A stretch of 16,891 bases of DNA from Gammaproteobacteria bacterium (GCA_030620735.1 JAUXDV010000011.1:1-16891); one strand, 5' to 3'. Numbered from the stretch's first letter, positions 7,039 through 14,328 are shown. Notes: a model not told the origin generated them from the sequence alone. A program made the numbers and translations.

Positions 7039-8033
7039 GTTTCAAAAAGTGCATCGACAAATTGCACAGCATCAAATGGGCGCAAATCATCAATTCCCTC
7101 GCCAACTCCGATATAGCGTATCGGAATCTGCAGTTTGTCTGCAATCGCGAACAGAATTCCTCCTTTGGCGGTGCCGTCGAGTTTGGTAATGGTTATGCTG
7201 CTCAGGCTCACGGCCCGGTTAAAGTGGACCGCCTGCTGGAGCGCATTCTGACCGGTTCCGCCATCGACGACCAGCATCACTTCATGCGGGGCATCAGGGT
7301 CAATCTTTTTCATGACACGGACGATCTTCGCCAGCTCATCCATGAGGTTGGTTTTTGTATGCAGCCGCCCTGCTGTATCCGCAATCAGTACATCGACTCC
7401 TCTTGCCGTGGCGGCCTCGAGGGCGTCAAAGATGACAGAAGCGCTGTCAGCGCCGGTGTGTTGTGCAATCACGGCTACATCGTTGCGTTCTCCCCAGGCT
7501 TGCAACTGCTCGACTGCGGCTGCGCGAAAGGTGTCGCCGGCAGCCAGCATCACATGCTCTCCTTCACTCTGAAAACGCTTTGCAAGTTTACCGATGGTGG
7601 TGGTTTTTCCGGCGCCATTGATTCCGACCATGAGGATGACACGGGGTTTTCCGTGAGCAGGCTGTTTCACATCACTGTTGGCTTTTTGCAGAATCTGCAA
7701 AAGTTCGGTTTTCAAAACACTCTGCAGTGCTTCGGGATCAGAGAGTGATTTGCGTTTGACCTGTGAGCTGATGTCATTGATGATGCGCATGCTGGTATCG
7801 ATGCCGACATCTGAGGTAATCAGCAGGGTTTCCAGCTCCTCCAGCAGTTCATCGTCAATCTTTCCGCGCCCGCTCAGGAGGGCGGCAAGGCCGCCGGCGA
7901 TGGAACTGCGAGTGCGCCCCAGTTTATCCCTGAGGCTGGAGAGAAGACCCGTTCCGGATTGCTGCTGATCCTGATTTTCAGGGGGGTGTTCCGCATCTGT
8001 GCGCTGTTTTTTGTTGCCAAATCCAAATACCAT
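7035..8033 (-). CDS. ftsY: Signal recognition particle receptor FtsY
   Basis: This 332-aa SRP GTPase receptor docks ribosome-nascent chain complexes at the inner membrane. The NG domain shows P-loop GINGAGKTTTIGKLAKRF, GDTFRAAAVEQL, DTAGRLHT, TKLDGTAKGG and C-terminal GVGEGIDDLRPFD. The N-terminal A region is short (about 30 mostly polar residues, MVFGFGNKKQ onward) compared with the long acidic A domain of E. coli FtsY (497 aa in total). Short A domains are common outside the enterics. It is the first gene of ftsY-ftsE-ftsX and is divergent from folB, with an 85-bp gap that should hold both promoters. Confidence 0.97.
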   Translation of the reverse strand: MVFGFGNKKQRTDAEHPPENQDQQQSGTGLLSSLRDKLGRTRSSIAGGLAALLSGRGKIDDELLEELETLLITSDVGIDTSMRIINDISSQVKRKSLSDPEALQSVLKTELLQILQKANSDVKQPAHGKPRVILMVGINGAGKTTTIGKLAKRFQSEGEHVMLAAGDTFRAAAVEQLQAWGERNDVAVIAQHTGADSASVIFDALEAATARGVDVLIADTAGRLHTKTNLMDELAKIVRVMKKIDPDAPHEVMLVVDGGTGQNALQQAVHFNRAVSLSSITITKLDGTAKGGILFAIADKLQIPIRYIGVGEGIDDLRPFDAVQFVDALFET

Positions 8034-8118
8034 GCGTGTTATCCAGTTTGCGTTGCCGGCAGGATTGCGTAGTATCCCCGTTCAACTCGGCAAAATAAAG
8101 TGCAATAAAAAATTTATG

Positions 8119-8478
8119 ATGGACATTGTATTCCTGAGAGACCTGCGAATCGATACAATTATTGGTATCTATGAGTGGGAGCGCCAGATTCGCCAGATTG
8201 TCGTGCTCGATATCGAAATGGCGTCCGATGTTGCCAGGGCCGCCGCGACTGACCATATTGACGACACGCTCAACTACAAGGCTGTCGCCAAACGCCTGAT
8301 TCAGTTCGTCAGCGAGAGCAAATTTCAGCTGGTCGAAACGCTCGCAGAAGAGTGCGTAGGCATCATTCGCGATGAGTTCGAGGTTCCCTGGGTGCGTTTG
8401 ACGCTGAATAAGAAGGGCGCTGTGCGCGGCGCCGACGGGGTAGGTATCATCATAGAACGCGGCAGTCGAACCGCCTGA
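8119..8478 (+). CDS. folB: Dihydroneopterin aldolase FolB
   Basis: This 119-aa protein matches E. coli FolB (122 aa) along its whole length, including the N-terminus MDIVFLRDL. It converts 7,8-dihydroneopterin to 6-hydroxymethyl-dihydropterin plus glycolaldehyde in folate synthesis and may also epimerise the substrate. Recognisable residues are Glu21 in GIYEWER, Glu73 in LVETLAEE (pterin anchoring) and Lys98/Lys99 in LNKKGAV near the catalytic lysine, followed by GVGIIIERG. Two adjacent ATGs (8116 and 8119) are possible; the second reproduces the family start. The upstream region lacks a strong Shine-Dalgarno sequence. It is divergent from ftsY and is followed by accessory DNA. Confidence 0.93.
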   Translation: MDIVFLRDLRIDTIIGIYEWERQIRQIVVLDIEMASDVARAAATDHIDDTLNYKAVAKRLIQFVSESKFQLVETLAEECVGIIRDEFEVPWVRLTLNKKGAVRGADGVGIIIERGSRTA

Positions 8479-8605
8479 TGAGATTGAAGCCGGAAATTTT
8501 TTATAACTTTTATGCACCATCATGCTCCCAGGCTGCATATTCAGGAATACAACCCGCCAGGCCAAAATCATCCGGTCGAGGCGGTCACCGCACACCACCC
8601 CAATG

Positions 8606-8640
8606 TATAATAGACTGGTGTTCTATCTTTTTGCAGGAGA
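8606..8640 (+). promoter_or_regulatory. TATAAT -10 box and Shine-Dalgarno for the partition-associated-like ORF
   Basis: TATAAT at 8606-8611 is a perfect -10 hexamer, but only a poor -35 lies at the expected distance. AGGAGA at 8635-8640 precedes the ATG at 8649 by eight bases. Together they suggest the ORF began as a complete, independently expressed gene. Confidence 0.45.
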
Positions 8641-8648
8641 TTCCCGCA

Positions 8649-9125
8649 ATGAATGCCGAAACGATCACCCATACGACATTAAAAGAGCTGGTCGATGCCG
8701 GGGCGATCCGCCGCGCGTGCGCGGTGGCCTTTGGCGACCGTTGGGGGCTGGTATTTTCCTATGGTGGTGTAGAGAAAACATTACGGTCAAAAAACGGCCA
8801 CAACGTCCGCAATTGGGCCAATCTTAACAGCGTGGCAAATTACCTTGCAGAACTGGGTATTCGGAAATTTGAGGCGGATGCGACCAACTACGATCTAAAT
8901 CAAAAAACACTCACCCGGCCAGACAAGTCCGCGGCGCTTAAACGAGCGGGCCAGGATGCTAGGCGATCATCCGGACATTGGCCGAGGCGGTCGAATGCGT
9001 GGGACGCGGGAGCTGGTATTAACCGGTACGCTATTTATTTTAGTTTGCCGGGTGCAGGACAAGCAGGTAGAGATCCTTCAGGTGCTTCATGGCGCGCAGC
9101 AGTGGCAGCCAGGGAAAAAAGATGA
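8649..9125 (+). pseudogene. ParC-like partition-associated protein, N-terminal part, with a scrambled C-terminus
   Basis: The first 100 or so residues have the form of small partition-associated (ParC-type) proteins carried by plasmids and integrative elements: TLKELVDAGAIRRACAVAFGDRWGL, KTLRSKNGHNVRNWANL, VANYLAELGIRKFEADATNYD, RPDKSAALKRA (quoted in pieces). This is recognised from memory of the family pattern and not from a search. From about residue 100 (nucleotides 8940-8950) the sequence becomes low-complexity and arginine/serine-rich. The same nucleotides in the +1 frame encode the end of a RelE/ParE toxin. I infer a deletion that removed the end of this gene and the start of the toxin gene. 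The reading frame stays open to 9125 by chance (158 codons in all). A good ribosome binding site precedes ATG 8649. Confidence 0.5.
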
Positions 9126-9138
9126 GAAAAGGGAGTGA
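8941..9138 (+). pseudogene. C-terminal remnant of a RelE/ParE-family toxin
   Basis: In frame 1 the sequence reads HPDIGRGGRMRGTRELVL, then VCRVQDKQVEILQVLHGAQQW (last two segments quoted in part), ending at TGA 9138. This is the C-terminal half of RelE/ParE ribonuclease or gyrase-poison toxins. The family reads roughly HPxIGRPGRVxGTRELV...YRVxxxxVEILRVLHGAQxWP. The N-terminal half and any start codon in good context are missing, since the in-frame stop TAA lies at 8896-8898. The first homologous residues begin near 8941, exactly where the preceding ParC-like gene loses its own homology. No antitoxin gene is recognisable next to it. It is almost certainly inactive. Confidence 0.65.
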
Positions 9139-9352
9139 TCAGCAATAACGCAAGAGGGAGTTATGTTCAATGGTAAGGGTGGAACTGGCCCACTTACAAG
9201 CAAATTGAAGTGTTTCCATAGCCAGCGCGAATGATAGCAGATGCTCCATTGCGGACGTTCGCATATCCTCTGGATACTTCGGGATTTACCGCCATTTTTT
9301 TCCTCACCCAGGCACCGTTTATGCTCACAGCTGTTTATGTTCACCACAGTTC
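9139..9352. other. Non-coding gap between toxin remnant and LysR gene
   Basis: These 214 bases contain no ORF with family features. GTTTATGCTCACAG and GTTTATGTTCACCACAG (around 9318-9350) form a short imperfect direct repeat. Nothing else was recognised. Confidence 0.4.
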
Positions 9353-10318
9353 TTAGCTTGTTATTGCAGGCCCCAGCGACTCGATCCAATCGGTCTCTAA
9401 AATAGATTGCTCCTGATCTGTTTCAATCAAAATTTCAATAAAAGCCCGTGCTGCAGGGGATAAAGAGAGTCCTTTTCTCTTGACAATATCGTAACAGGAT
9501 TCCAACTCTGGAATACGAAAAGGCAAAGCCACAAGAAGGCCAGCTTCCAATTCTGATGCCAATGCACCGTATGTCCCTATACTTATCGAATCACTGTGAG
9601 ATACCGTGGCTTTGATTGTTGCCAGATCGTTGCTGGTAAAATTCTCCAGTTTCCTGCTTGAAGAATCTGCGTCTCCGTCTGGAAAAAACAATCGGTCGAA
9701 CAAATCCGATAGTCGTTTTGGAAGAGCGGTGAGAATCAAAGGGAATTGTGACAAATCACTGATGGCCAGACCCCCCTTTTCCAGCAAAGGATGGTCATGC
9801 CTGCAAAAAAAGAAACCTGGATGACGATTCAATCGGGTCAATTCAAAATCCCGGGAAGCATCTAATTGACTGGTTTCCATCAGCACATAATCGAAATCCT
9901 TTTGCATCAACCGGTTGGGAATTTGATGCCAGTCGTCCACGCTGATGTGGATGTTGATACCGGGGTAGAGTTTGCCAAAGCGGCCGACTGCAGGAGCCAG
10001 CAGCGCACTTGCGGGATATGGTCCGGAACCAATGCAGAGAGACCCTTCCAATATCCCTTGATGCCGACCAATTTCCTCCTGCATGGCTTTTGAAGAAGAA
10101 AGTATGATTCGGGCATGCTTGAGGATAATCTCGCCTGCCTGCGTGGGCAGGACGGTTCTTGAGGCGCGATCAAACAGACGCTCTCCAACTGTTTTTTCCA
10201 GCAGTTGCATGCTGCGGCTTAGAGTAGGCTGGCTGATATTGAGCGCTTTTGCTGCCCGGGCAAAATTACGGTGCTCGGCCAGCATCAGTGCATTGCGGAG
10301 TAAGCGTGTCTCTATCAT
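9353..10318 (-). CDS. LysR-family transcriptional regulator
   Basis: This 321-aa regulator has the usual LysR length. The N-terminal winged helix-turn-helix (residues about 3-62) reads AEHRNFARAAKALNISQPTL then LLEKTVGERLFDR, the classical LysR signature. A linker helix precedes a two-lobed effector-binding domain (about 90-305) starting at GSLCIGSGPYP. The effector is unknown. It is divergent from the secreted sulfatase gene, with start codons 120 bp apart. LysR proteins typically control the divergent neighbour, so it probably activates or represses the sulfatase in response to a sulfate-ester-related ligand. That link is inference from context only. The start ATG at 10318 fits the family N-terminus. 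Confidence 0.9.
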   Translation of the reverse strand: MIETRLLRNALMLAEHRNFARAAKALNISQPTLSRSMQLLEKTVGERLFDRASRTVLPTQAGEIILKHARIILSSSKAMQEEIGRHQGILEGSLCIGSGPYPASALLAPAVGRFGKLYPGINIHISVDDWHQIPNRLMQKDFDYVLMETSQLDASRDFELTRLNRHPGFFFCRHDHPLLEKGGLAISDLSQFPLILTALPKRLSDLFDRLFFPDGDADSSSRKLENFTSNDLATIKATVSHSDSISIGTYGALASELEAGLLVALPFRIPELESCYDIVKRKGLSLSPAARAFIEILIETDQEQSILETDWIESLGPAITS

Positions 10319-10353
10319 GCGTCAGACGTATCAAATACATGCAAATAATTCAT

Positions 10354-10381
10354 TGGACATAAAATAGTACCATGCTTTAAT
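10354..10381 (+). promoter_or_regulatory. Candidate sigma-70 promoter of the sulfatase gene
   Basis: TGGACA (10354-10359), a 16-bp spacer and TTTAAT (10376-10381) match the -35 and -10 consensus at five of six positions each, pointing toward the sulfatase. The site lies in the LysR-sulfatase divergent gap, about 57 bp before the ATG. Confidence 0.45.
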
Positions 10382-10438
10382 AGATCGAATGCAGGCTTTA
10401 CCCTGTTAACGTTCATGATTACCGCAAAGGAGATCAAA

Positions 10439-11983
10439 ATGAGAAAAAACATAATCTTGCTTTTGTCATTGATGATGGCATATGCATTCACAGCAACAAA
10501 TGCTTTTGCAAAAACAGACAAACCCAACATCCTGGTCATCTGGGGTGACGATATCGGCCAGTCCAATATCAGCGCCTACACACGGGGTTTGATGGGTTAC
10601 CAGACGCCCAATATCGACCGCATCGCCAAAGAGGGGATGATGTTTACCGACTACTACGGCGAGCAGAGTTGCACCGCTGGCCGTTCATCTTTCATTTTGG
10701 GGCAGAGCGTTTTTCGCACCGGCCTTTCCAAGGTCGGACTGCCAGGCGCAGCAGGTGGCATCAGCGAAAAAGATCCAACCATCGCCGGACTGCTCAAGAA
10801 AGAGGGCTACGCCACCGGTCAGTTTGGCAAGAACCATCTCGGTGACCGCGATGAAATGCTGCCGACCAATCATGGTTTCGATGAGTTTTTCGGCAACCTC
10901 TATCACCTCAATGCCGAAGAGGAACCGGAGAACGAGGATTACCCCAAGGATCCGGGATTTCGCAAGAAGTTTGGCCCACGCGGCGTAATTCACTCCTATG
11001 CCGACGGCAAGATCGAGGATACCGGCCCGTTGACCAAGAAGCGCATGGAGACGGTGGATGACGAAACTTCCGCCGCAGCCCTGGACTTCATCGAGCGCCA
11101 GCACAAGGCCGGCAAGCCCTGGTTTGTATGGTGGAGCGGCACCCGCATGCACTTCCGCACCCATGTGAAAGAGGAATTGCGCGGCATCTCCGGCCAGGAT
11201 GAGTACAGCGACGGCATGGTGGAGCATGATCGTCACATCGGCCTGTTCCTGAAAAAGCTCGATGACCTGGGCATCGTCGACAACACCATCGTCTTCTACT
11301 CCACCGACAACGGCCCGCACATGAACACCTGGCCGGATGCGGCTATGACTCCCTTCCGCGGTGAGAAAAACACCAACTGGGAGGGAGGCTGGCGCGTACC
11401 TGCGATGGTGCGTTGGCCCGGCAAGATCAAGGCGGACTCCATCTCCAACGAGATCGTGCATCACATGGACTGGATGCCTACATTTCTCGCGGCTGCCGGC
11501 AACAGTGACGTCAAGCAGAAACTGCTGAGTGGCTACCAGGCCAATGGCAGAGACTACAAGGTGCACCTGGACGGCTACAATATCCTGCCGATGCTGACAG
11601 GTGAGACCAATGAGAGTCCCCGCCACGAGATCTTCTACTTCTCCGATGACGGCGACCTCACGGCGCTGCGCTACGATGACTGGAAAGCGATCTTTATGGA
11701 GCAGCGTATAGAGACGACATTCGAGACATGGGCCAACCCGTTTACGCCGCTGCGCGTGCCGCTGATCTTCAGCCTGCGCCGCGACCCCTACGAACGCGCG
11801 CAGTTAACATCCAACACTTATTACGACTGGATGCTGGACCGGGTCTATCTGCTGCTTCCGGCACAGACATTTGTGGGGAAATTTCTTGCAACCTTCAAGG
11901 AGTATCCACCGCGCATGAAGGCGGCCAGTTTCTCGCTGGACCAGGTTATGGAGAGCCTGAGCACCCAGGGTGGGTCACATTAA
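10439..11983 (+). CDS. Secreted formylglycine-dependent sulfatase (arylsulfatase type)
   Basis: This 514-aa exported hydrolase is predicted to cleave sulfate esters in the periplasm or outside the cell. A signal peptide (1-24, basic start MRKN, hydrophobic core, NAFA cleavage) precedes the alkaline-phosphatase-like fold. Metal and catalytic residues seen are Asp37-Asp38 (VIWGDDIG), the sulfatase motif Cys78-T-A-G-Arg82, GKNHLGD (Lys131, His133) and STDNGPH (Asp290-Asn291). A basic residue follows in FRGEK (Lys310), then WEGGWRVP. Cys78 should be matured to formylglycine; the motif is C-x-A-x-R where C-x-P-x-R is commonest. No maturase gene (FGE or radical-SAM anSME) is in the window. ATG 10439 has AAGGAG seven bases upstream, preferred over ATG 10415, which would spoil the signal peptide. 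Substrate (aryl, choline or polysaccharide sulfate) is not determinable. Confidence 0.92.
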   Translation: MRKNIILLLSLMMAYAFTATNAFAKTDKPNILVIWGDDIGQSNISAYTRGLMGYQTPNIDRIAKEGMMFTDYYGEQSCTAGRSSFILGQSVFRTGLSKVGLPGAAGGISEKDPTIAGLLKKEGYATGQFGKNHLGDRDEMLPTNHGFDEFFGNLYHLNAEEEPENEDYPKDPGFRKKFGPRGVIHSYADGKIEDTGPLTKKRMETVDDETSAAALDFIERQHKAGKPWFVWWSGTRMHFRTHVKEELRGISGQDEYSDGMVEHDRHIGLFLKKLDDLGIVDNTIVFYSTDNGPHMNTWPDAAMTPFRGEKNTNWEGGWRVPAMVRWPGKIKADSISNEIVHHMDWMPTFLAAAGNSDVKQKLLSGYQANGRDYKVHLDGYNILPMLTGETNESPRHEIFYFSDDGDLTALRYDDWKAIFMEQRIETTFETWANPFTPLRVPLIFSLRRDPYERAQLTSNTYYDWMLDRVYLLLPAQTFVGKFLATFKEYPPRMKAASFSLDQVMESLSTQGGSH

Positions 11984-12023
11984 ATCTGGCGAGATTTGCT
12001 GATTGAGAGGGATCTCGACACAG

Positions 12024-12059
12024 AAGCCAGGTGCCGCAGTTATCAGCGCCTGGCTTTTT
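12024..12059 (+). terminator. Rho-independent terminator/attenuator between sulfatase and HAD genes
   Basis: AAGCCAGGTGC (12024-12034) pairs with GCGCCTGGCTT (12046-12056) over 11 bp, with a single G-T wobble and an 11-base loop. A run of five T follows, and after GC another run of six T. It ends 23 bases before the next start codon, so most sulfatase transcripts should stop here unless read-through occurs. Confidence 0.8.
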
Positions 12060-12082
12060 GCTTTTTTGATCAAGAGGTGATT

Positions 12083-13087
12083 ATGAACATTAACTCCCGA
12101 TATTATTTCCTGTTGAGCGCCCTGCTGCTTTGTATTTTCGTGAGTACTGCACAGGCTGATACAGACCCGCTGCCTTCATGGAATGATGGCCCGGCCAAGC
12201 AAAACATACTCTCATTCGTGGCGGCGGTGACAGATAAAGCCGGGGCAGATTTTGTCTCCCCAGCCGAGCGCATCGCCACATTTGATAACGACGGCACTCT
12301 GTGGACAGAGCGTCCTGTCTACTTTCAGCTGCTGTTCGCCATCGACAGAGTCAAGGCGCTGGCATCCGATCATCCTGAATGGAAAACCACCCAGCCCTTC
12401 ACGGCGGTGCTGGAGAATGATATGGCTGCACTCGCCGACTCAGGCGAAAAGGGACTGCTGCAGCTTGTCATGGCCACCCATGCAGGAAATACTACCGAAG
12501 AATTTTCGCAGATCGTGACCGAGTGGCTGGCTACAGCCAGGCATCCAAAGTTCAAGCGCCCATACAACGAACTGGTATTTCAGCCGATGCTGGAGCTGCT
12601 GGCCTATCTGCGCACCAACGACTTCAAGACATTTATCGTCTCTGGCGGCGGCATCGAATTCATGCGCCCCTGGGTGGAAGCCGTCTACGGCATTCCCCCC
12701 GAGCAGGTAGTTGGCAGCAGCATCAAGACCAAATTTGAGATGCGGGATGGCAAGCCTGTGCTGGTGCGTCTGCCTGAAATCAACTTTATCGATGATAAGG
12801 AGGGCAAACCGGTCGGCATCAACCAGCATATCGGCCGCCGTCCCATCGCGGCATTCGGCAACTCCGACGGCGATCTGCAGATGCTGCAGTGGACTGCAGC
12901 AGGCGAAGGCAAGCGACTGATGCTGCTGGTGCACCACACCGATGAGCTGCGTGAATACGCCTATGACCGCAAATCGCACATTGGCAAGCTGGACAAGGCG
13001 CTGGATGAAGCCGTGGAGAAAGGCTGGGTAGTGGTGGATATGAAAAAAGAGTGGAAAGCGATCTATCCGTTTGAGCTTAACAAATGA
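12083..13087 (+). CDS. Secreted HAD-superfamily phosphatase
   Basis: This 334-aa protein has a signal peptide (1-25, cleaved after AQA) and a haloacid-dehalogenase fold, so it is predicted to work in the periplasm as a phosphomonoesterase. HAD motifs are I, DNDGTLW with Asp68 and Asp70; II, VSGGG with Ser187; III, probably Lys242 in the KEGKP region; and IV, FGNSDGD with Asp262/Asp264. A large cap (about 75-180) sits between motifs I and II, as in phosphoserine-phosphatase-like HADs. The ATG has AGAGGTGA about five bases upstream. A longer open frame reaching back to 11996 has no leader character and is rejected. The gene follows the sulfatase in the same direction after a strong terminator, so it is expressed either by read-through or from an unseen promoter. 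The substrate is unknown. Confidence 0.88.
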   Translation: MNINSRYYFLLSALLLCIFVSTAQADTDPLPSWNDGPAKQNILSFVAAVTDKAGADFVSPAERIATFDNDGTLWTERPVYFQLLFAIDRVKALASDHPEWKTTQPFTAVLENDMAALADSGEKGLLQLVMATHAGNTTEEFSQIVTEWLATARHPKFKRPYNELVFQPMLELLAYLRTNDFKTFIVSGGGIEFMRPWVEAVYGIPPEQVVGSSIKTKFEMRDGKPVLVRLPEINFIDDKEGKPVGINQHIGRRPIAAFGNSDGDLQMLQWTAAGEGKRLMLLVHHTDELREYAYDRKSHIGKLDKALDEAVEKGWVVVDMKKEWKAIYPFELNK

Positions 13088-13132
13088 ACCACACGGTTAA
13101 TTTTGATAACTATGTACAGTGCAGGAGATCGG

Positions 13133-13264
13133 ATGCGAAAGCTTCGTCCTCAGCATATCCAATATTCTGTCATCTCGGCTACAAGAAGTAACTTGCAAGA
13201 TTTTCTGATGACCTCGAAAAAACTGAACCGTATCGTCCAGCGATTGGGTTTTTCTTATTTGTAA
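13133..13264 (+). CDS. Small basic hypothetical protein (43 aa)
   Basis: MRKLRPQHIQ...LGFSYL is 43 residues with a net positive charge and no membrane segment. AGGAG (13123-13127) lies five bases before the ATG, an unusually good ribosome binding site for this window, and the ORF begins 45 bp after the HAD stop in the same direction. The middle could form an amphipathic helix (SNLQDFLMTSKKLNRIVQRL). I do not recognise a family. It may be a genuine small protein co-transcribed with the HAD gene, or the surviving end of a larger lost gene. Confidence 0.35.
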   Translation: MRKLRPQHIQYSVISATRSNLQDFLMTSKKLNRIVQRLGFSYL

Positions 13265-13670
13265 GGAATATGGATAAGCCAGTGGGAATGTCCGGTAGAG
13301 TATGTGGCAGTCATTCGCAACACCCCTCAAAATCTGCTCAGACTGCTAATTCAGCAATTGGCTGTAGTTGCTCCTTTGCGGGCATACACCTCCCATCCTG
13401 CCTCACCTTGTATGTCATTTTCTTCAGCAAGAAGGAATTCCGGTTCGTGTAACAAATAGCTAGAATAACCACTGTCTCGTCTGTAAACTCAAATTCACCG
13501 TAGGTCAATTACAGTATTGTTGATCCTTTTCAGCCTGAATATCTTGATTGAGGTGTGGTCTGACGCACTGTTCTGTTGCAAATTCCGCAATGGGTTGGCT
13601 TGGTTGGTGAGAGCTTGCTAGTCTATATCGATAGTGGTTTATGGTCTGTGAAAAACTACCTGGAAAAAAT
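13265..13670. other. 406-bp region without a recognisable gene
   Basis: It is AT-rich by eye compared with the flanking genes and contains only short ORFs without ribosome binding sites or family features. Such a composition beside mobile remnants suggests decayed accessory DNA. No strong hairpin or promoter was seen. Confidence 0.4.
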
Positions 13671-14039
13671 ATGAATAGATTTGCCCGCTTATTGGCCATG
13701 TCGATGATGACTCTGACACTCATTGCTTGTGGCAATGATACAGAGAATAAAACTCCAGCCCCTCAAGTGAGTAAGGATGAGAATGCCGGTGTATCACCCA
13801 TCAATAATGTGATCGACTGCGCCCAGTACCCAAGTGCTGATGCGCAACAATATGCCGATGAATATTTACCGGAATGTCAGCAGTGGGCGAAAACCAGAGG
13901 ATATCGGGACGGTGTTGTATTGCCTATGGATACGGCGGCCAAGGAGGTCAAACTGGCTTCTGATCCACTGACCTGTCCTGAGGTCAAGTTGGGTAATGCA
14001 GGGTACTACTGTATCGGCCTGGACAAATCTTCAAAGTAA
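13671..14039 (+). CDS. Small cysteine-rich lipoprotein, function unknown
   Basis: The product is 122 aa. Residues 1-20 form a lipoprotein signal (MNRFARLLAMSM, hydrophobic stretch, lipobox LIAC) with lipidated Cys20 followed by Gly-Asn. A Gly at +2 suggests transfer to the outer membrane. The mature part begins with a flexible Asn/Pro/Lys-rich linker (about 21-45), then a compact domain with four cysteines at 50, 69, 102 and 114. These could make two disulfides in the periplasm. No known family is recognised. The ATG at 13671 gives a proper signal peptide; an in-frame ATG at 13641 adds ten residues that would disturb it. The Shine-Dalgarno sequence is weak (TGGA). The gene stands alone between two gene-poor stretches. 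Confidence 0.7.
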   Translation: MNRFARLLAMSMMTLTLIACGNDTENKTPAPQVSKDENAGVSPINNVIDCAQYPSADAQQYADEYLPECQQWAKTRGYRDGVVLPMDTAAKEVKLASDPLTCPEVKLGNAGYYCIGLDKSSK

Positions 14040-14060
14040 TTGGGTGTTGAGTTGGGAGGT

Positions 14061-14125
14061 GTGGACTAACTTGATATCTTGATCGATATCAGGAGGCCCT
14101 GTGGCGGTCTCTTAGTCTGATCCAC
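14061..14125. repeat. Nested inverted repeat after the lipoprotein gene
   Basis: TGATATC (14072-14078) and GATATCA (14085-14091) make a 7-bp stem with a 6-base loop. Outside it, GTGGACTAA (from 14061) faces TTAGTCTGATCCAC (14112-14125), which pairs apart from a bulge. It could be a terminator for the lipoprotein gene or the ends of a tiny mobile repeat, but no T-run follows the inner stem. Confidence 0.35.
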
Positions 14126-14279
14126 ATAACCTACTGCGCTTAACGGTAATGTCCAGGCGGGTATCAGTCATAATGGCTTAAATTGGGAGTGGGCTTGATG
14201 ACTAGCCCGTTGCCCGACCCGGAACAAGTCGAACTGGATTGGCTGGTGAGGGTTTGCCATTGGATTCAATGACTTGATC

Positions 14280-14328
14280 TGGTGGAGAAAGAGGGATTCG
14301 AATCCTCGATATGTTGCCGTATACACAC
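14280..14328 (-). pseudogene. 3' half of a tRNA-Ser (GGA-like) gene, attachment-site remnant
   Basis: Read on the minus strand the segment runs GTGTG, a variable arm ATACG-GCAA-CATAT, T arm GAGGA-TTCGAAT-CCCTC, acceptor strand TTTCTCC, A, CCA. This follows the order and wording of bacterial tRNA-Ser(GGA) from the 3' anticodon stem to the CCA end. The 5' half is absent: no GGAGAAA partner, D arm or anticodon loop is found at higher coordinates. Both the variable arm and the T stem have one mismatched pair, as expected of a decayed copy. The 3' ends of tRNA genes are standard integration sites, so this is best read as a att-type fragment left by an integrated element. Confidence 0.65.

Noticed and set aside
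10685..11626. Minus-strand ORF of 313 codons opposite the sulfatase gene
   Set aside because: It mirrors the codon pattern of the sulfatase, has no family features and lies fully inside a gene with all catalytic motifs on the other strand.
12440..12979. Minus-strand ORF of 179 codons opposite the HAD gene
   Set aside because: It is antisense to a well-supported HAD protein with motifs I, II and IV in order.
13505..13735. 76-codon minus-strand ORF before the lipoprotein gene
   Set aside because: It runs through the lipoprotein start on the opposite strand and no family could be recognised, although a decayed transposon fragment cannot be excluded.
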